Shown: positions 1 through 7,883 of the stretch, piece after piece | Layout of the letters: every line of letters begins with the position of its first letter | Numbering within the stretch: position 1 is the stretch's first letter | NCBI RefSeq assembly: GCF_009649845.1 | Contig: NZ_WJIE01000005.1 | Span: forward strand, 558,001-622,000 | Reading direction: 5' to 3' | From: Polyangium spumosum | GTDB taxonomy: Bacteria > Myxococcota_A > Polyangia > Polyangiales > Polyangiaceae | Length of the DNA: 64,000 nt | Notes under the pieces: model-generated | What the model was told of the DNA's origin: nothing | The model's database searches: none | The model's input: the letters and a program-made list of their open reading frames with translations, nothing else | Made by a program: the position numbers and the translations under genes

Positions 1-45
1 CCGGAAATGCCGAGCAGGTAGGCCACCGAGGGCCGCCGTCCCCGC

Positions 46-1248
46 TCAAATCGCCGCTTCTTGCAGCGCCGCGCTCGCCTCGGCCATCACGTCCGGCCAG
101 GTCGGATCCGGCGCCGACACGTACTCGGCGACCGAACGCGCGTCCTCGCCCGCCTCGATCGCGCGCCGCGCCTCGTCCGAGCCCGTGAGCAGGTCGAAGG
201 CGGGGATCGTGTCGATGTACTCGTAGCGCTCCGTGCGGAACAAGAAGCTCTCCGGGTTCTGCCGGCGCGCGAGCGCCACGAGCGCGGTGTACGTGGCGAC
301 GGGCCGGAACGTCATGCGATCGGCGATGTGGATCTGCACGCCGCCGCAGATCTGTCCCGCGTGCTTCTGGAACGTCGGCCGGAACGTGAGAGGTCGCGCG
401 ACGAAACCAGGCAGCCCCGTCGCCCGCAGCCCCTGCGCGAGCTGATGCCCGTCGAGCCACGGCGCGCCGACGATCTCGAAGGGCCGCGTCGTGCCGCGCC
501 CCTCGGAGAGGTTCGTGCCTTCGATCAAGCAGCCGCCCGGATACGCCATCGCCGTGCAGCACGTCGGCATGTTCGGCGAGGGCATCACGAAGGGCCGGTC
601 CCACACGTCCGCGTATTTCTCGCGGTCCCAGCCCTCCACGGTCACGATCGAGAGCGCGTCGCCGAGCGGGATGCCCTCGCGACGCGCGAAGAGCGCGACC
701 ACCTCGCCGATCGTGAGCGAGTGCCGGACCGGGATCGGCTCGAGGCCGACGAACGACTGGAACCCCGGGGCCTGCGAGCGCCCCTCGATCGTGCGGCGCG
801 AGCCCGTGATCGGGTTCGGCCGATCGAGCAGGATCACCGGCACGCCCGCCTTCGCCGCCGCGCGCAGCGCGAGCAGCGCGGTCCAGACGAACGTGTAGTA
901 ACGCGCGCCCACGTCGGCGAGGTCGATGAGCAAGAGGTCGATCGACGCGAGGTGCTCGGGCCTCGGCGAGAGGTCCTCGAAGCGATCGCCGTAGAGGCTG
1001 ATGATCGGCGCGCCGGTGCGTCTGTCTTTCGCGTGCGGCACGTCGACCATGTCCTGCGCTTCGCCCCCGTAGCCGTGCTCCGGCCCGAAGAAGAGCGCGG
1101 GTTTGCAGCCGATGCGGGCGAGCACGTCGCCGATGTGCTCGATGCCCCGATCCACGCTGGCCGGATGCGCGAGCACGCCGAATCGCGTGCGGTTCAAGCG
1201 AGAGGTGACCGAAGGGAGGCGAGGGAGCCGATCGAGTCCTACGAGCAC
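46..1248 (-). CDS. DUF1343 / NamZ-type exo-beta-N-acetylmuramidase family protein
   Basis: Member of the DUF1343 (NamZ) family, whose characterised members release terminal N-acetylmuramic acid from peptidoglycan fragments. Family features visible are GVLAHPASVD near the N-terminus, FFGPEHGYGGEAQDMVDV, the LLIDLADVGARYYTF block, LLDRPNPI, and a PSPNMPTCCTAMAYPGGCLIEGTNLSEGRGT block in which the metal and substrate loops are expected. The reading frame stays open upstream, but the homologous region begins right after a GTG at 1248 that has a GGAG-type ribosome-binding site, giving about 400 residues, the usual family length. No signal peptide is evident from this start, so secretion is uncertain; recycling of wall fragments is an equally possible role. 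It is divergent from the pseudokinase gene across 171 bp. Confidence 0.85.
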   Translation of the reverse strand: MLVGLDRLPRLPSVTSRLNRTRFGVLAHPASVDRGIEHIGDVLARIGCKPALFFGPEHGYGGEAQDMVDVPHAKDRRTGAPIISLYGDRFEDLSPRPEHLASIDLLLIDLADVGARYYTFVWTALLALRAAAKAGVPVILLDRPNPITGSRRTIEGRSQAPGFQSFVGLEPIPVRHSLTIGEVVALFARREGIPLGDALSIVTVEGWDREKYADVWDRPFVMPSPNMPTCCTAMAYPGGCLIEGTNLSEGRGTTRPFEIVGAPWLDGHQLAQGLRATGLPGFVARPLTFRPTFQKHAGQICGGVQIHIADRMTFRPVATYTALVALARRQNPESFLFRTERYEYIDTIPAFDLLTGSDEARRAIEAGEDARSVAEYVSAPDPTWPDVMAEASAALQEAAI

Positions 1249-1419
1249 CGCCCGGCCGTACTCCGACCCTGAGCGGCCGTCCAGAGGGTGAGCACGAGAC
1301 TTACCAGGACGGTCTCGAGATCGTGGGAAATCAAAGGGGTTCGACCGTGGGGGAGCGCAAGATTCCGGCGCCGTGGTACTTTCCCATCGGTACTTTTCGG
1401 GGGGTTCGGGCGCCGGACG

Positions 1420-2871
1420 ATGGCTCTTCAGATCGGCCAGATCTACGGCGGCAGGTACCGCGTCCTTCGCGCGCTCGGCGAAGGCAAACACGGCCCCGTC
1501 TACGAGGGCGAAAATGTCGAGATCCATCGGCGCGTCACGCTCGAGGAGCTCGCTACGTCGCGGCTCGATCGCCCCGCCTCCGCCCTCGCCGCGTTCGCGC
1601 GTGACGCGCAGGCCGCGAGCGGCGTGCCCTCGCCGCACGTCGACAAGATCCTCGACGACGTGGAGATCCCCGGCGTCGCGCGTGTGCTCGTGAAGGAGCC
1701 ACGCGAAGGGGTGACGTTACGCGACCGCATGCGCGAGCGTGGCCGCCTCGACGCCGACGAGGCGAGCCGCATCGGCATCCAGATCGCCCGCGGCCTCGCC
1801 GACGCACTTGCAGCCGGCGTCGTGCACCGCGCCCTCGAGCCCGAGAGCGTCTTCCTCGCGCGGGGCCCCCTCGCTCGCGCCGAGCTCGTCAAGGTCCTCG
1901 ATTTCGGCGTGGCGCACATCGCGGAGAAGCAGCCGCCCGATCACGCCACGCCCTACACCGCCCCCGAGCAGATCCGCACCACGAACGAGGTCGACGCGCG
2001 GGCCGACGTCTACGCGCTCGGCGTGATCCTGTACGAGTGCCTCGCAGGTCAGGTCCCCTTCCCCACGAGCGCCGAAGATGAACTCCTCTTCACCATTGTG
2101 ATGGGGGACCCAGCGCCCATCGAATCGATCGCGCCCAACGTCGACCCCGAGCTCGCGACGATCGTGCACAAGGCCATGGCGCGCGACACGAGGGTCCGGT
2201 ATCAACGGCCCAAGGACCTCGCGCAGGCGCTCGCCACCTTCCGGGCTCGACGTGGCCTCGGCGCCGTCCCAGAGCCGCTCGACCCGCGCACCCCATCGCC
2301 CTCCATGAGCGCCCCCGAGGACGACGACGACCTGATGATCGCGGACCACGGCACGGTCATCATGGACCGGAAGCCGGGGTACCCCGCCGCGCGCCCGGCT
2401 CCGCCGAACCCGCCGCCGCCGCCGAGCCACAGACAACCGCCGATGTCGGGCCCTTCGCCCGCGGGGCTGCCCGTCCTGCCCTCGTCGATCACGGGCCTGC
2501 CGCCGAAGGCGCAGCCGCAGCCGCAAAAACGGCTCATCGCCCTCGTAGGCGGCTCGGCCTTCGTGATCGTGTTCGTCCTGGGCGCGATCATCATGATGCT
2601 CGTGCGCTTGACGCGAGACACGAGCGAGGAGGCAGAGGCGCCCGCGGCCTCCACGTCCGCGGCCCCCGCGAAGGCGCCCTCCGCCGTGTTGCCCACGGTC
2701 GCGCCGCTGCCTGCGAGCGCGGAGGTGGAGGCGCCGGCGGTGGAGGAGGGCTCCACGCGGATCATCACGCCGCCGCCGACGTCGACGCCGAACACGCGCG
2801 GCGCGACCCCCGTGCGTACGTCGCCGGGGACGAAGAGCACCGGCAAGCGCCGCATTTCGGACGACCTGTGA
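1420..2871 (+). CDS. Membrane-anchored Ser/Thr pseudokinase
   Basis: Hanks-type kinase fold of 483 residues that lacks catalytic residues. The glycine loop (LGEGKHGPVY, 20-28) and DFG (161-163) are kept. The ATP-binding lysine position reads VTLE (Glu42), the alpha-C glutamate position is Asp62, and the catalytic loop reads HRALEPES (136-143) instead of HRDLKPxN. Phosphotransfer is therefore unlikely. Beyond the kinase domain come a Pro-rich linker (about 280-370), one membrane helix (372-396) and an extracytoplasmic tail ending SDDL. The N-lobe is close to that of the intact kinase 90 bp downstream (shared YEGENxxIHRRV), which suggests tandem duplication followed by loss of activity. The ATG at 1420 is chosen because the kinase domain starts a few residues later. 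Confidence 0.88.
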   Translation: MALQIGQIYGGRYRVLRALGEGKHGPVYEGENVEIHRRVTLEELATSRLDRPASALAAFARDAQAASGVPSPHVDKILDDVEIPGVARVLVKEPREGVTLRDRMRERGRLDADEASRIGIQIARGLADALAAGVVHRALEPESVFLARGPLARAELVKVLDFGVAHIAEKQPPDHATPYTAPEQIRTTNEVDARADVYALGVILYECLAGQVPFPTSAEDELLFTIVMGDPAPIESIAPNVDPELATIVHKAMARDTRVRYQRPKDLAQALATFRARRGLGAVPEPLDPRTPSPSMSAPEDDDDLMIADHGTVIMDRKPGYPAARPAPPNPPPPPSHRQPPMSGPSPAGLPVLPSSITGLPPKAQPQPQKRLIALVGGSAFVIVFVLGAIIMMLVRLTRDTSEEAEAPAASTSAAPAKAPSAVLPTVAPLPASAEVEAPAVEEGSTRIITPPPTSTPNTRGATPVRTSPGTKSTGKRRISDDL

Positions 2872-2961
2872 GGGCGCATCGCCGTTCGCGCGAGGCGCGC
2901 GGCATCACCGACGAGAACTCGACTCCATGCGCCTTTCGCGCGGTATGATGAAACGCAGCCG

Positions 2962-4539
2962 ATGACGCTCCAGCCCGGCAACATCATCGAAGGCAAGTAC
3001 CGCATCACCCGCCTCCTCGGGCAGGGAGGGATGGGCGCGGTCTACGAGGGCGAAAACGAGCGCATCCACCGGCGCGTGGCCATCAAGGTCCTGCACGCGT
3101 CGGTGTCGGGCAAAGAGGACGTCGTCCAGCGCTTCGAACGCGAGGCGCAGGCCGCGGGGCGCATCGGCTCCGAGCACATCGTCGAGGTGCTCGACCTCGG
3201 CAACCTGCCGAGCGGCGAGCGCTTCATGGTCATGGAGTACCTCGACGGCGAGAGCCTCGGCCAGCGCATCAAGAAGCGCAAGCGCCTCACGCCGCAGGAG
3301 CTCGCGCCGCTCATCCACGGCCTGCTCGAGGGGCTCGCGGCCGCGCACGACGCGGGGATCGTCCATCGAGATCTCAAGCCCGACAACGTCCACCTGGTGA
3401 CGAACAAGAACCAGCGCGACTTCGTCAAGATCCTCGATTTCGGCGTGTCGAAGTTCTCGGCGCTCGACACCGACATGAGCATGACCAAGACCGGCGCGGT
3501 CATGGGCACGCCCTACTACATGTCGCCCGAGCAGGCGCGGGGCGGGAGGATCGACGCGCGCAGCGACCTCTACTCGGTCGGCGTGGTCATGTACCAGGCG
3601 ATCACGGGGCGCTTGCCCTACCAGGCGCAGACGTTCAACGAGCTCGTCTTCAAGATCGCGCTCGAGTCGCCCGATCCCGCCGAGCTCGTCGTGCCGAACC
3701 TCGACCCGGCCTTCGCCCAGCTCATCGCGAAGGCGATGATCCGCGACGTCAACATCCGCTTCCAGACGGCGCGCGAGTTCCAGGCCGCCGTCGCGCAGTG
3801 GATGATGGCGAACCCGGCCGGCCCCGAGCTCGCCGCGGGCCGCATCCCCACGATCCAGCCGGGCGGCATGGGCGGCTTCGATCCGCGCATGAGCCAGCAG
3901 AACCCCCTCGTCGGCACGGGCCCGCTCGGCTTGCCGCAGGGCTTCGACCCGCGTTTGAGCGCGCAAAACCCCATGGTCGGCGGCTTCGACCCGCGTTTGA
4001 GCCAGCAGAACCCCATGGTCATGGGGCAGCCGGGCTTGATCCCCGGGACGAACCTCGGGATGTCGCACCCGAGCCTCGGGATGTCGCAGGCAGGCCTGAC
4101 GGTCGCAGGCGTGCCGCCGAAGAGCGGCAACGGCGCGATGGTGGCGATCGGCCTGCTCGGGACGCTGCTCGTCGCGGCGAGTGGCCTCATCGTCTGGAAG
4201 TTCGTGCTCGACAAACCCGCGCCCGCGCAGCCGCCGGCCATGACCACGCAGGCCGCCGCGACGCAAGCTCCGCCGGTGCCGACGCCGACGCCCACGCTCG
4301 CGCCGACGCCGACGGTCGCGGCGACGGAGGAAGCGCCGCCGGAGACGCCGCCGGCAAACACCGCGGCGGTCGGGACGGCGACGCAGGCGCCGATCGGCAC
4401 GGGAACGGCCGCGCCCTTCCCCACCGGCGCGCGCACGGGCGGCACGGCGACGACCTTCGGGACCGGGACCGCAAAAAAGCCGCCCACGCCGCCGCCCACG
4501 TCGACCGGCGGCGGCCGCAAGATGGGCAGCGATCTCTAG
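2962..4539 (+). CDS. Membrane-anchored Ser/Thr protein kinase
   Basis: Active-looking Hanks-type (PknB-like) kinase of 525 residues. It has GQGGMG (20-25), the ATP lysine in VAIK (Lys42), alpha-C Glu61, HRDLKPDN with Asp137, DFG at 159-161, and a GTPYYMSPE activation segment. The juxtamembrane linker (about 300-390) is built from three copies of GFDPRxSxQNPxV plus shorter LGMS repeats. One membrane helix (392-415) leads to a Pro/Thr-rich tail ending GRKMGSDL. Topology is cytoplasmic kinase, single span, extracytoplasmic tail. It follows the related pseudokinase on the same strand with 90 bp between them, so co-expression is likely. It converges on the HtrA gene with an 8-bp gap. Its substrates cannot be told from the sequence. 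Confidence 0.93.
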   Translation: MTLQPGNIIEGKYRITRLLGQGGMGAVYEGENERIHRRVAIKVLHASVSGKEDVVQRFEREAQAAGRIGSEHIVEVLDLGNLPSGERFMVMEYLDGESLGQRIKKRKRLTPQELAPLIHGLLEGLAAAHDAGIVHRDLKPDNVHLVTNKNQRDFVKILDFGVSKFSALDTDMSMTKTGAVMGTPYYMSPEQARGGRIDARSDLYSVGVVMYQAITGRLPYQAQTFNELVFKIALESPDPAELVVPNLDPAFAQLIAKAMIRDVNIRFQTAREFQAAVAQWMMANPAGPELAAGRIPTIQPGGMGGFDPRMSQQNPLVGTGPLGLPQGFDPRLSAQNPMVGGFDPRLSQQNPMVMGQPGLIPGTNLGMSHPSLGMSQAGLTVAGVPPKSGNGAMVAIGLLGTLLVAASGLIVWKFVLDKPAPAQPPAMTTQAAATQAPPVPTPTPTLAPTPTVAATEEAPPETPPANTAAVGTATQAPIGTGTAAPFPTGARTGGTATTFGTGTAKKPPTPPPTSTGGGRKMGSDL

Positions 4540-4547
4540 CCCCGGAC

Positions 4548-5921
4548 CTAACGCACCGCCGTGTAGAACGTCGCCTTGTCGCGACGAACCCGGAGCAGGA
4601 GACGCCCGTCCTGCGCGGCTTTCTGCACGTCCGCCGACGTCGGCAGGCGCGAGAAGTCCGCCTCGAGCACCACGTCGCCGCGCTTGAGCCCCGCTCGATC
4701 CGCCGGCGAGTCCGGCGACACGGCCACGATCTGCGCGAGCGTGCTGCCGCCGTCGCCGTCCACGTCCCGCAGCGTGATCCCGAGGCCCTGCGGGCTCGAC
4801 ACCTTCCGCTGGACCGGCAAGGCCGGCGGCGAGGACTCGCTCTTCGCTTCGAGCGTCACCTTCGTCTGGTAACGCTTGCCCGCGCGGAACACCTCCATCG
4901 GCAGCACCTCGCCGTCGTCGTGCAGGAAGAGCTCGCGGATCACGTCCTGCGCGTCGGCGATCGAGCGGCTGCCGATCTTCGTGACGATGTCACCCGGCTC
5001 GAGGTGCGCCTTCTGCGCCGGCCCGCCGGCCACCACGGTGTTGACGAGCGCCCCCGCGTGCGGCGCGCTCGGGATCTCGGCCGCGAGCTGCGGCGTGAGG
5101 TCCTGGATCCCGACGCCGATCCACACGCGCATCACGTGCCCCGTCTTCAGGATCTGCTGCGCCACGCGGCGCGCGATGTTCGAAGGTACGGCGAGGCCGA
5201 TGCCCTGCCCCTTGCTCACGATCATCGTGTTGATCCCGAGCACCTGCCCGTCGAGGTTCACGAGCGGCCCGCCCGAGTTGCCCGGGTTGATGCTCGCGTC
5301 GGTCTGCAGATAGTCCTCGATCGCGTTCATCCCCACGCCGCCGCGGCCCTTCGCGCTGAGCACGCCCGTGGTCACGGTGTGGCCGAGGCCAAAGGGCGAG
5401 CCAATCGCCACGACCCACTCGCCGACGCGCGCCGCGTCGCTGTTGGCGAACGTGGCGACGGGCAGGTTCGTCGCGTCCACGCGGAGCACGGCGAGGTCCG
5501 TCGCAGGGTCACGGCCGGCCACGCGCGCAGGCAAGGTGCGCCCGTCCTTGAGGCGCACGTTGATGGCGCGCGCGGCCTCGATGACGTGGTTGTTCGTGAG
5601 GATCGCGCCGTCGGCCGAGAAGATCACGCCCGAGCCCATGCCACGTGTCGTCGCGTCGGTGCGGAACCAGCGGCCCGCGGAGGGCTCGCCGTTCGCGACG
5701 GTGACGTCGATCTGCACGACGGCAGGGCTCGTCTTCTCGGCGACCGCGACGAACGTATCGCCGAGCGCGCGCACGTCGGCCGCCGTGGGCAAACCCCTCG
5801 CGGACGGCGCGGGCAGAGGTGCTTTCGGGCGCGGCGGCGCGGCCTGCGCGAGGGCGTCCGAAGAGGCCGAGCCGAGCCCGACCATCACCAGCATCGAGGC
5901 GAGCATGCAGCGAGGGCGCAT
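4548..5921 (-). CDS. HtrA/DegP-like serine protease with two PDZ domains
   Basis: Envelope serine protease and chaperone of the trypsin-like DegP/DegQ family, 457 residues, the usual length. A cleavable signal peptide lies at the N-terminus (MRPRCMLASMLVMVG...ALAQA). The catalytic triad is visible as His in ILTNNHVIEA, Asp in ATDLAVLRVD, and Ser in NPGNSGGPLVN. Two PDZ domains follow. The first contains GGPAQKAHLEPGDIV and the second SPADRAGLKRGDVVLEAD, extending to the C-terminus. The start at 5921 is set by a strong GGAGGAA ribosome-binding site and by the signal peptide; the in-frame ATG 57 bp upstream adds non-homologous residues. Expected role is degradation or refolding of damaged periplasmic proteins. 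It is the last gene of a long minus-strand run. Confidence 0.93.
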   Translation of the reverse strand: MRPRCMLASMLVMVGLGSASSDALAQAAPPRPKAPLPAPSARGLPTAADVRALGDTFVAVAEKTSPAVVQIDVTVANGEPSAGRWFRTDATTRGMGSGVIFSADGAILTNNHVIEAARAINVRLKDGRTLPARVAGRDPATDLAVLRVDATNLPVATFANSDAARVGEWVVAIGSPFGLGHTVTTGVLSAKGRGGVGMNAIEDYLQTDASINPGNSGGPLVNLDGQVLGINTMIVSKGQGIGLAVPSNIARRVAQQILKTGHVMRVWIGVGIQDLTPQLAAEIPSAPHAGALVNTVVAGGPAQKAHLEPGDIVTKIGSRSIADAQDVIRELFLHDDGEVLPMEVFRAGKRYQTKVTLEAKSESSPPALPVQRKVSSPQGLGITLRDVDGDGGSTLAQIVAVSPDSPADRAGLKRGDVVLEADFSRLPTSADVQKAAQDGRLLLRVRRDKATFYTAVR

Positions 5922-5996
5922 CGTTCCTCCGAGGAAGGCAGTCGCTCGATTATGGATCCCCGAGGCCCGAAAAGGCACGCGGAAGACGCGCGCCTC

Positions 5997-6830
5997 TCAC
6001 GTCTCCGGCTCGACCGGCCACGCGTCGCGCCCCTCGTCGGCGAGCGCGACCGAGACCAGATAGAGCCCGTCCGGCGGCGCCGTGATGCCCGCGTCCTCCC
6101 GGCGCTTCGAGGCGAGCGCGCGCGTCACGGCGCCCGGCGCGAGCCGCTCCCGCGCGACGTCCACGAGCGTCCCCACCAGGATCCGCACCATGTTGTGCAT
6201 GAACGCGTCACCCTCGACCTCGATCCGGACGAGGCGAGGATCGTCCCGGTCGACCTCCACCACGAGGCGCCGGATCGTCCGCACCGTGTTCTCCCGGGGG
6301 TCGGCGGCCGAGCGGAAGGCCGCGAAATCGTGCGTGCCGAGGGCGAGGCTCGCCTCGGCGGCGGCGCGCGCGATCGAAGCGTCGTCGCCGAGCTGCTCCA
6401 CGCGCCAGACGCGACCTTCGAGGAACGGGTCTCGCACGAGGTCCCGCAGGAGCAGATACCGGTAGCGCTTGCCCTTGTTCGCGAACCGGGGCGTGAAGCC
6501 GCGCGGCACGAGCGAGGCGCGGCGCACCGCGATCTCCCGCGGCAAGTGCCTCGCCGTGCCGAGGACCCAGCCCCGCGGCGGGATCACGCGGGAGGGGTCG
6601 AAGGCGACGCGCTGGCCGAAGGCGTGGACGCCCGCGTCGGTGCGGCTCGACCCGCGGATCTCGCGGATCGTGGGGTCGAGGGCTCGGAGCGCGGCGAGCA
6701 GCTCGCCGGCGATCGTGCGGCGCTCGGGCTGGTGCGCGAACCCCGAGAAGCTGCGGCCGTCGTAGGCGACGGTGAGAAGGACGCCGTCGGGCAGAGGGCT
6801 CTCGACCCCCTCGTCAGCGGGCTCGTTCAT
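5997..6830 (-). CDS. truA: tRNA pseudouridine(38-40) synthase TruA
   Basis: Converts uridines 38-40 of the tRNA anticodon stem-loop to pseudouridine. The signature GSSRTDAGVHAFGQ carries the catalytic Asp. Further conserved blocks are KRYRYLLL, the FRSA motif, and MHNMVRILVGTLVDV near the C-terminus. The 277-residue length is normal. The ATG at 6830 is used because the upstream in-frame extension is a poly-Ala stretch read antisense to the Gly-rich tail of the neighbouring lipoprotein gene. The lipoprotein gene ends 16 bp upstream on the same strand, so co-transcription is probable. Confidence 0.95.
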   Translation of the reverse strand: MNEPADEGVESPLPDGVLLTVAYDGRSFSGFAHQPERRTIAGELLAALRALDPTIREIRGSSRTDAGVHAFGQRVAFDPSRVIPPRGWVLGTARHLPREIAVRRASLVPRGFTPRFANKGKRYRYLLLRDLVRDPFLEGRVWRVEQLGDDASIARAAAEASLALGTHDFAAFRSAADPRENTVRTIRRLVVEVDRDDPRLVRIEVEGDAFMHNMVRILVGTLVDVARERLAPGAVTRALASKRREDAGITAPPDGLYLVSVALADEGRDAWPVEPET

Positions 6831-6846
6831 GGATGGCCGCGCGTGG

Positions 6847-7206
6847 CTAGTTGCCGCCGCCGCTGCCGCCGCCGCTGCCGCCGCCACCGCCCTGGCCTTG
6901 GTTGACCTCCACGCCGTAGCCGTAGAGGCAGGCGTCGCGCTCGAAGCCCTGGAGGTCCTTGCAGCACTCGGCGGGGGCCTTGACGTCGCCGTTGACCACG
7001 CAGACGGCGAACGGGTTGCAGCTCTCTTCGTTGTCGATCGCCCCGTTCCCGTCGATGTCCCGGTTGCAGTCCGGCGTCGTGCCCTCCTCGGACGCGCACG
7101 CCGAGACGCCGCAGAGGAGCAGCGCCGCGAAGATCGCCGCGAGGAGCGGGGAGGCCATGCGGATACCGTTCGGAGAAGCGAGGGGTTTCATCGAGGTGGT
7201 GCTCAT
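6847..7206 (-). CDS. Small EF-hand lipoprotein with Gly-rich tail
   Basis: Short secreted lipoprotein of about 119 residues. A hydrophobic signal ends in a lipobox at GVSAC (Cys37). Residues 50-61 (DIDGNGAIDNEE) match a canonical EF-hand calcium loop, with D-x-D-x-N-G-x-I and a terminal Glu at position 12. Several cysteines follow (ESCNPF, AVCVV, AECCKD, DACLYG). The last 17 residues are almost pure Gly/Ser, so here the flexible segment is at the C-terminus rather than next to the lipid anchor. The start could also be an internal Met at 7191 or 7158. It lies between rsmD and truA on the same strand. Function unknown; a calcium-stabilised surface protein is the simplest reading. Confidence 0.65.
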   Translation of the reverse strand: MSTTSMKPLASPNGIRMASPLLAAIFAALLLCGVSACASEEGTTPDCNRDIDGNGAIDNEESCNPFAVCVVNGDVKAPAECCKDLQGFERDACLYGYGVEVNQGQGGGGGSGGGSGGGN

Positions 7207-7267
7207 GGCTGGAAAGGGGAAAACGCGAGCGCGCGGCGTGCGCTCTCTCGCGAAGCGACACCTTACC

Positions 7268-7849
7268 TTACCCATCTGCGGACCCGGAGGGAACGTCCTC
7301 CGCGGGCGTGTACAGGGAGATCGCGGTATCGCCATAGATCCGCGTCTCGTCGCGCACGAGGCGCGGAGGCGCGGGCGGGGCGTCGCGGCTCGCGTGCTCG
7401 AGCACGACGCGGGCCCCGGGCGAGACGAGGCGCGACGCCTCGACGGTGAGCGCTTCGAGCACACGCGCCGCCTCCACGAGCGCGGCGTACGGCGGGTCGA
7501 GCAGGATGAGGTCGAAGGGGCCGAGCGGCACGAGCGCGGCGAGGGCGCGCGTGACGGGCTGCGTGATCACCCGGCAAGCGCCGTCGATCCCGAGCGAGGC
7601 GAGGTTCTTCTGGAGCGCGGCGAGCGCGGGGCGGCCGTTCTCGACGAACACCACGCGCGAGGCGCCCCGGGAGAGCGCCTCGATCCCGAGCGCGCCCGTG
7701 CCTGCGTAGAGGTCGAGCACGCTCGCGCCCGAGACGTCGCCGAGCACGTTGAAGAGCGCCTCGCGCACGCGATCACTCGTCGGGCGCGTGGCGTGACCGG
7801 ACGGGGCGACGAGCCTGCGTCCGCCGAGCGAGCCCCCGATCACGCGCAT
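7268..7849 (-). CDS. rsmD: 16S rRNA (guanine966-N2)-methyltransferase RsmD
   Basis: SAM-dependent methyltransferase that modifies G966 of 16S rRNA in the assembled 30S subunit. The characteristic start MRVIGGSLGGRRL is followed by TRPTSDRVREALFNVL, SAM motif I VLDLYAGTGALGIEALSRG, and the N-methyltransferase motif DPPY in LILLDPPYA. The 193 residues are typical. It is preceded 34 bp upstream by the PEGA-protein gene on the same strand. Confidence 0.94.
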   Translation of the reverse strand: MRVIGGSLGGRRLVAPSGHATRPTSDRVREALFNVLGDVSGASVLDLYAGTGALGIEALSRGASRVVFVENGRPALAALQKNLASLGIDGACRVITQPVTRALAALVPLGPFDLILLDPPYAALVEAARVLEALTVEASRLVSPGARVVLEHASRDAPPAPPRLVRDETRIYGDTAISLYTPAEDVPSGSADG

Positions 7850-7883
7850 GGCAGTGGGAAGATGGCAGGCGCGGGTGGCGCGC

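Noticed and set aside
1-45. Fragment of a gene at the left edge
   Set aside because: Too short to give a frame or family; nothing supportable seen.
3798-6905. Very long plus-strand open frame antisense to htrA and truA
   Set aside because: It is Arg-rich and low in hydrophobic core residues, a mirror of real minus-strand genes in a GC-rich genome. The minus-strand products are recognised families.
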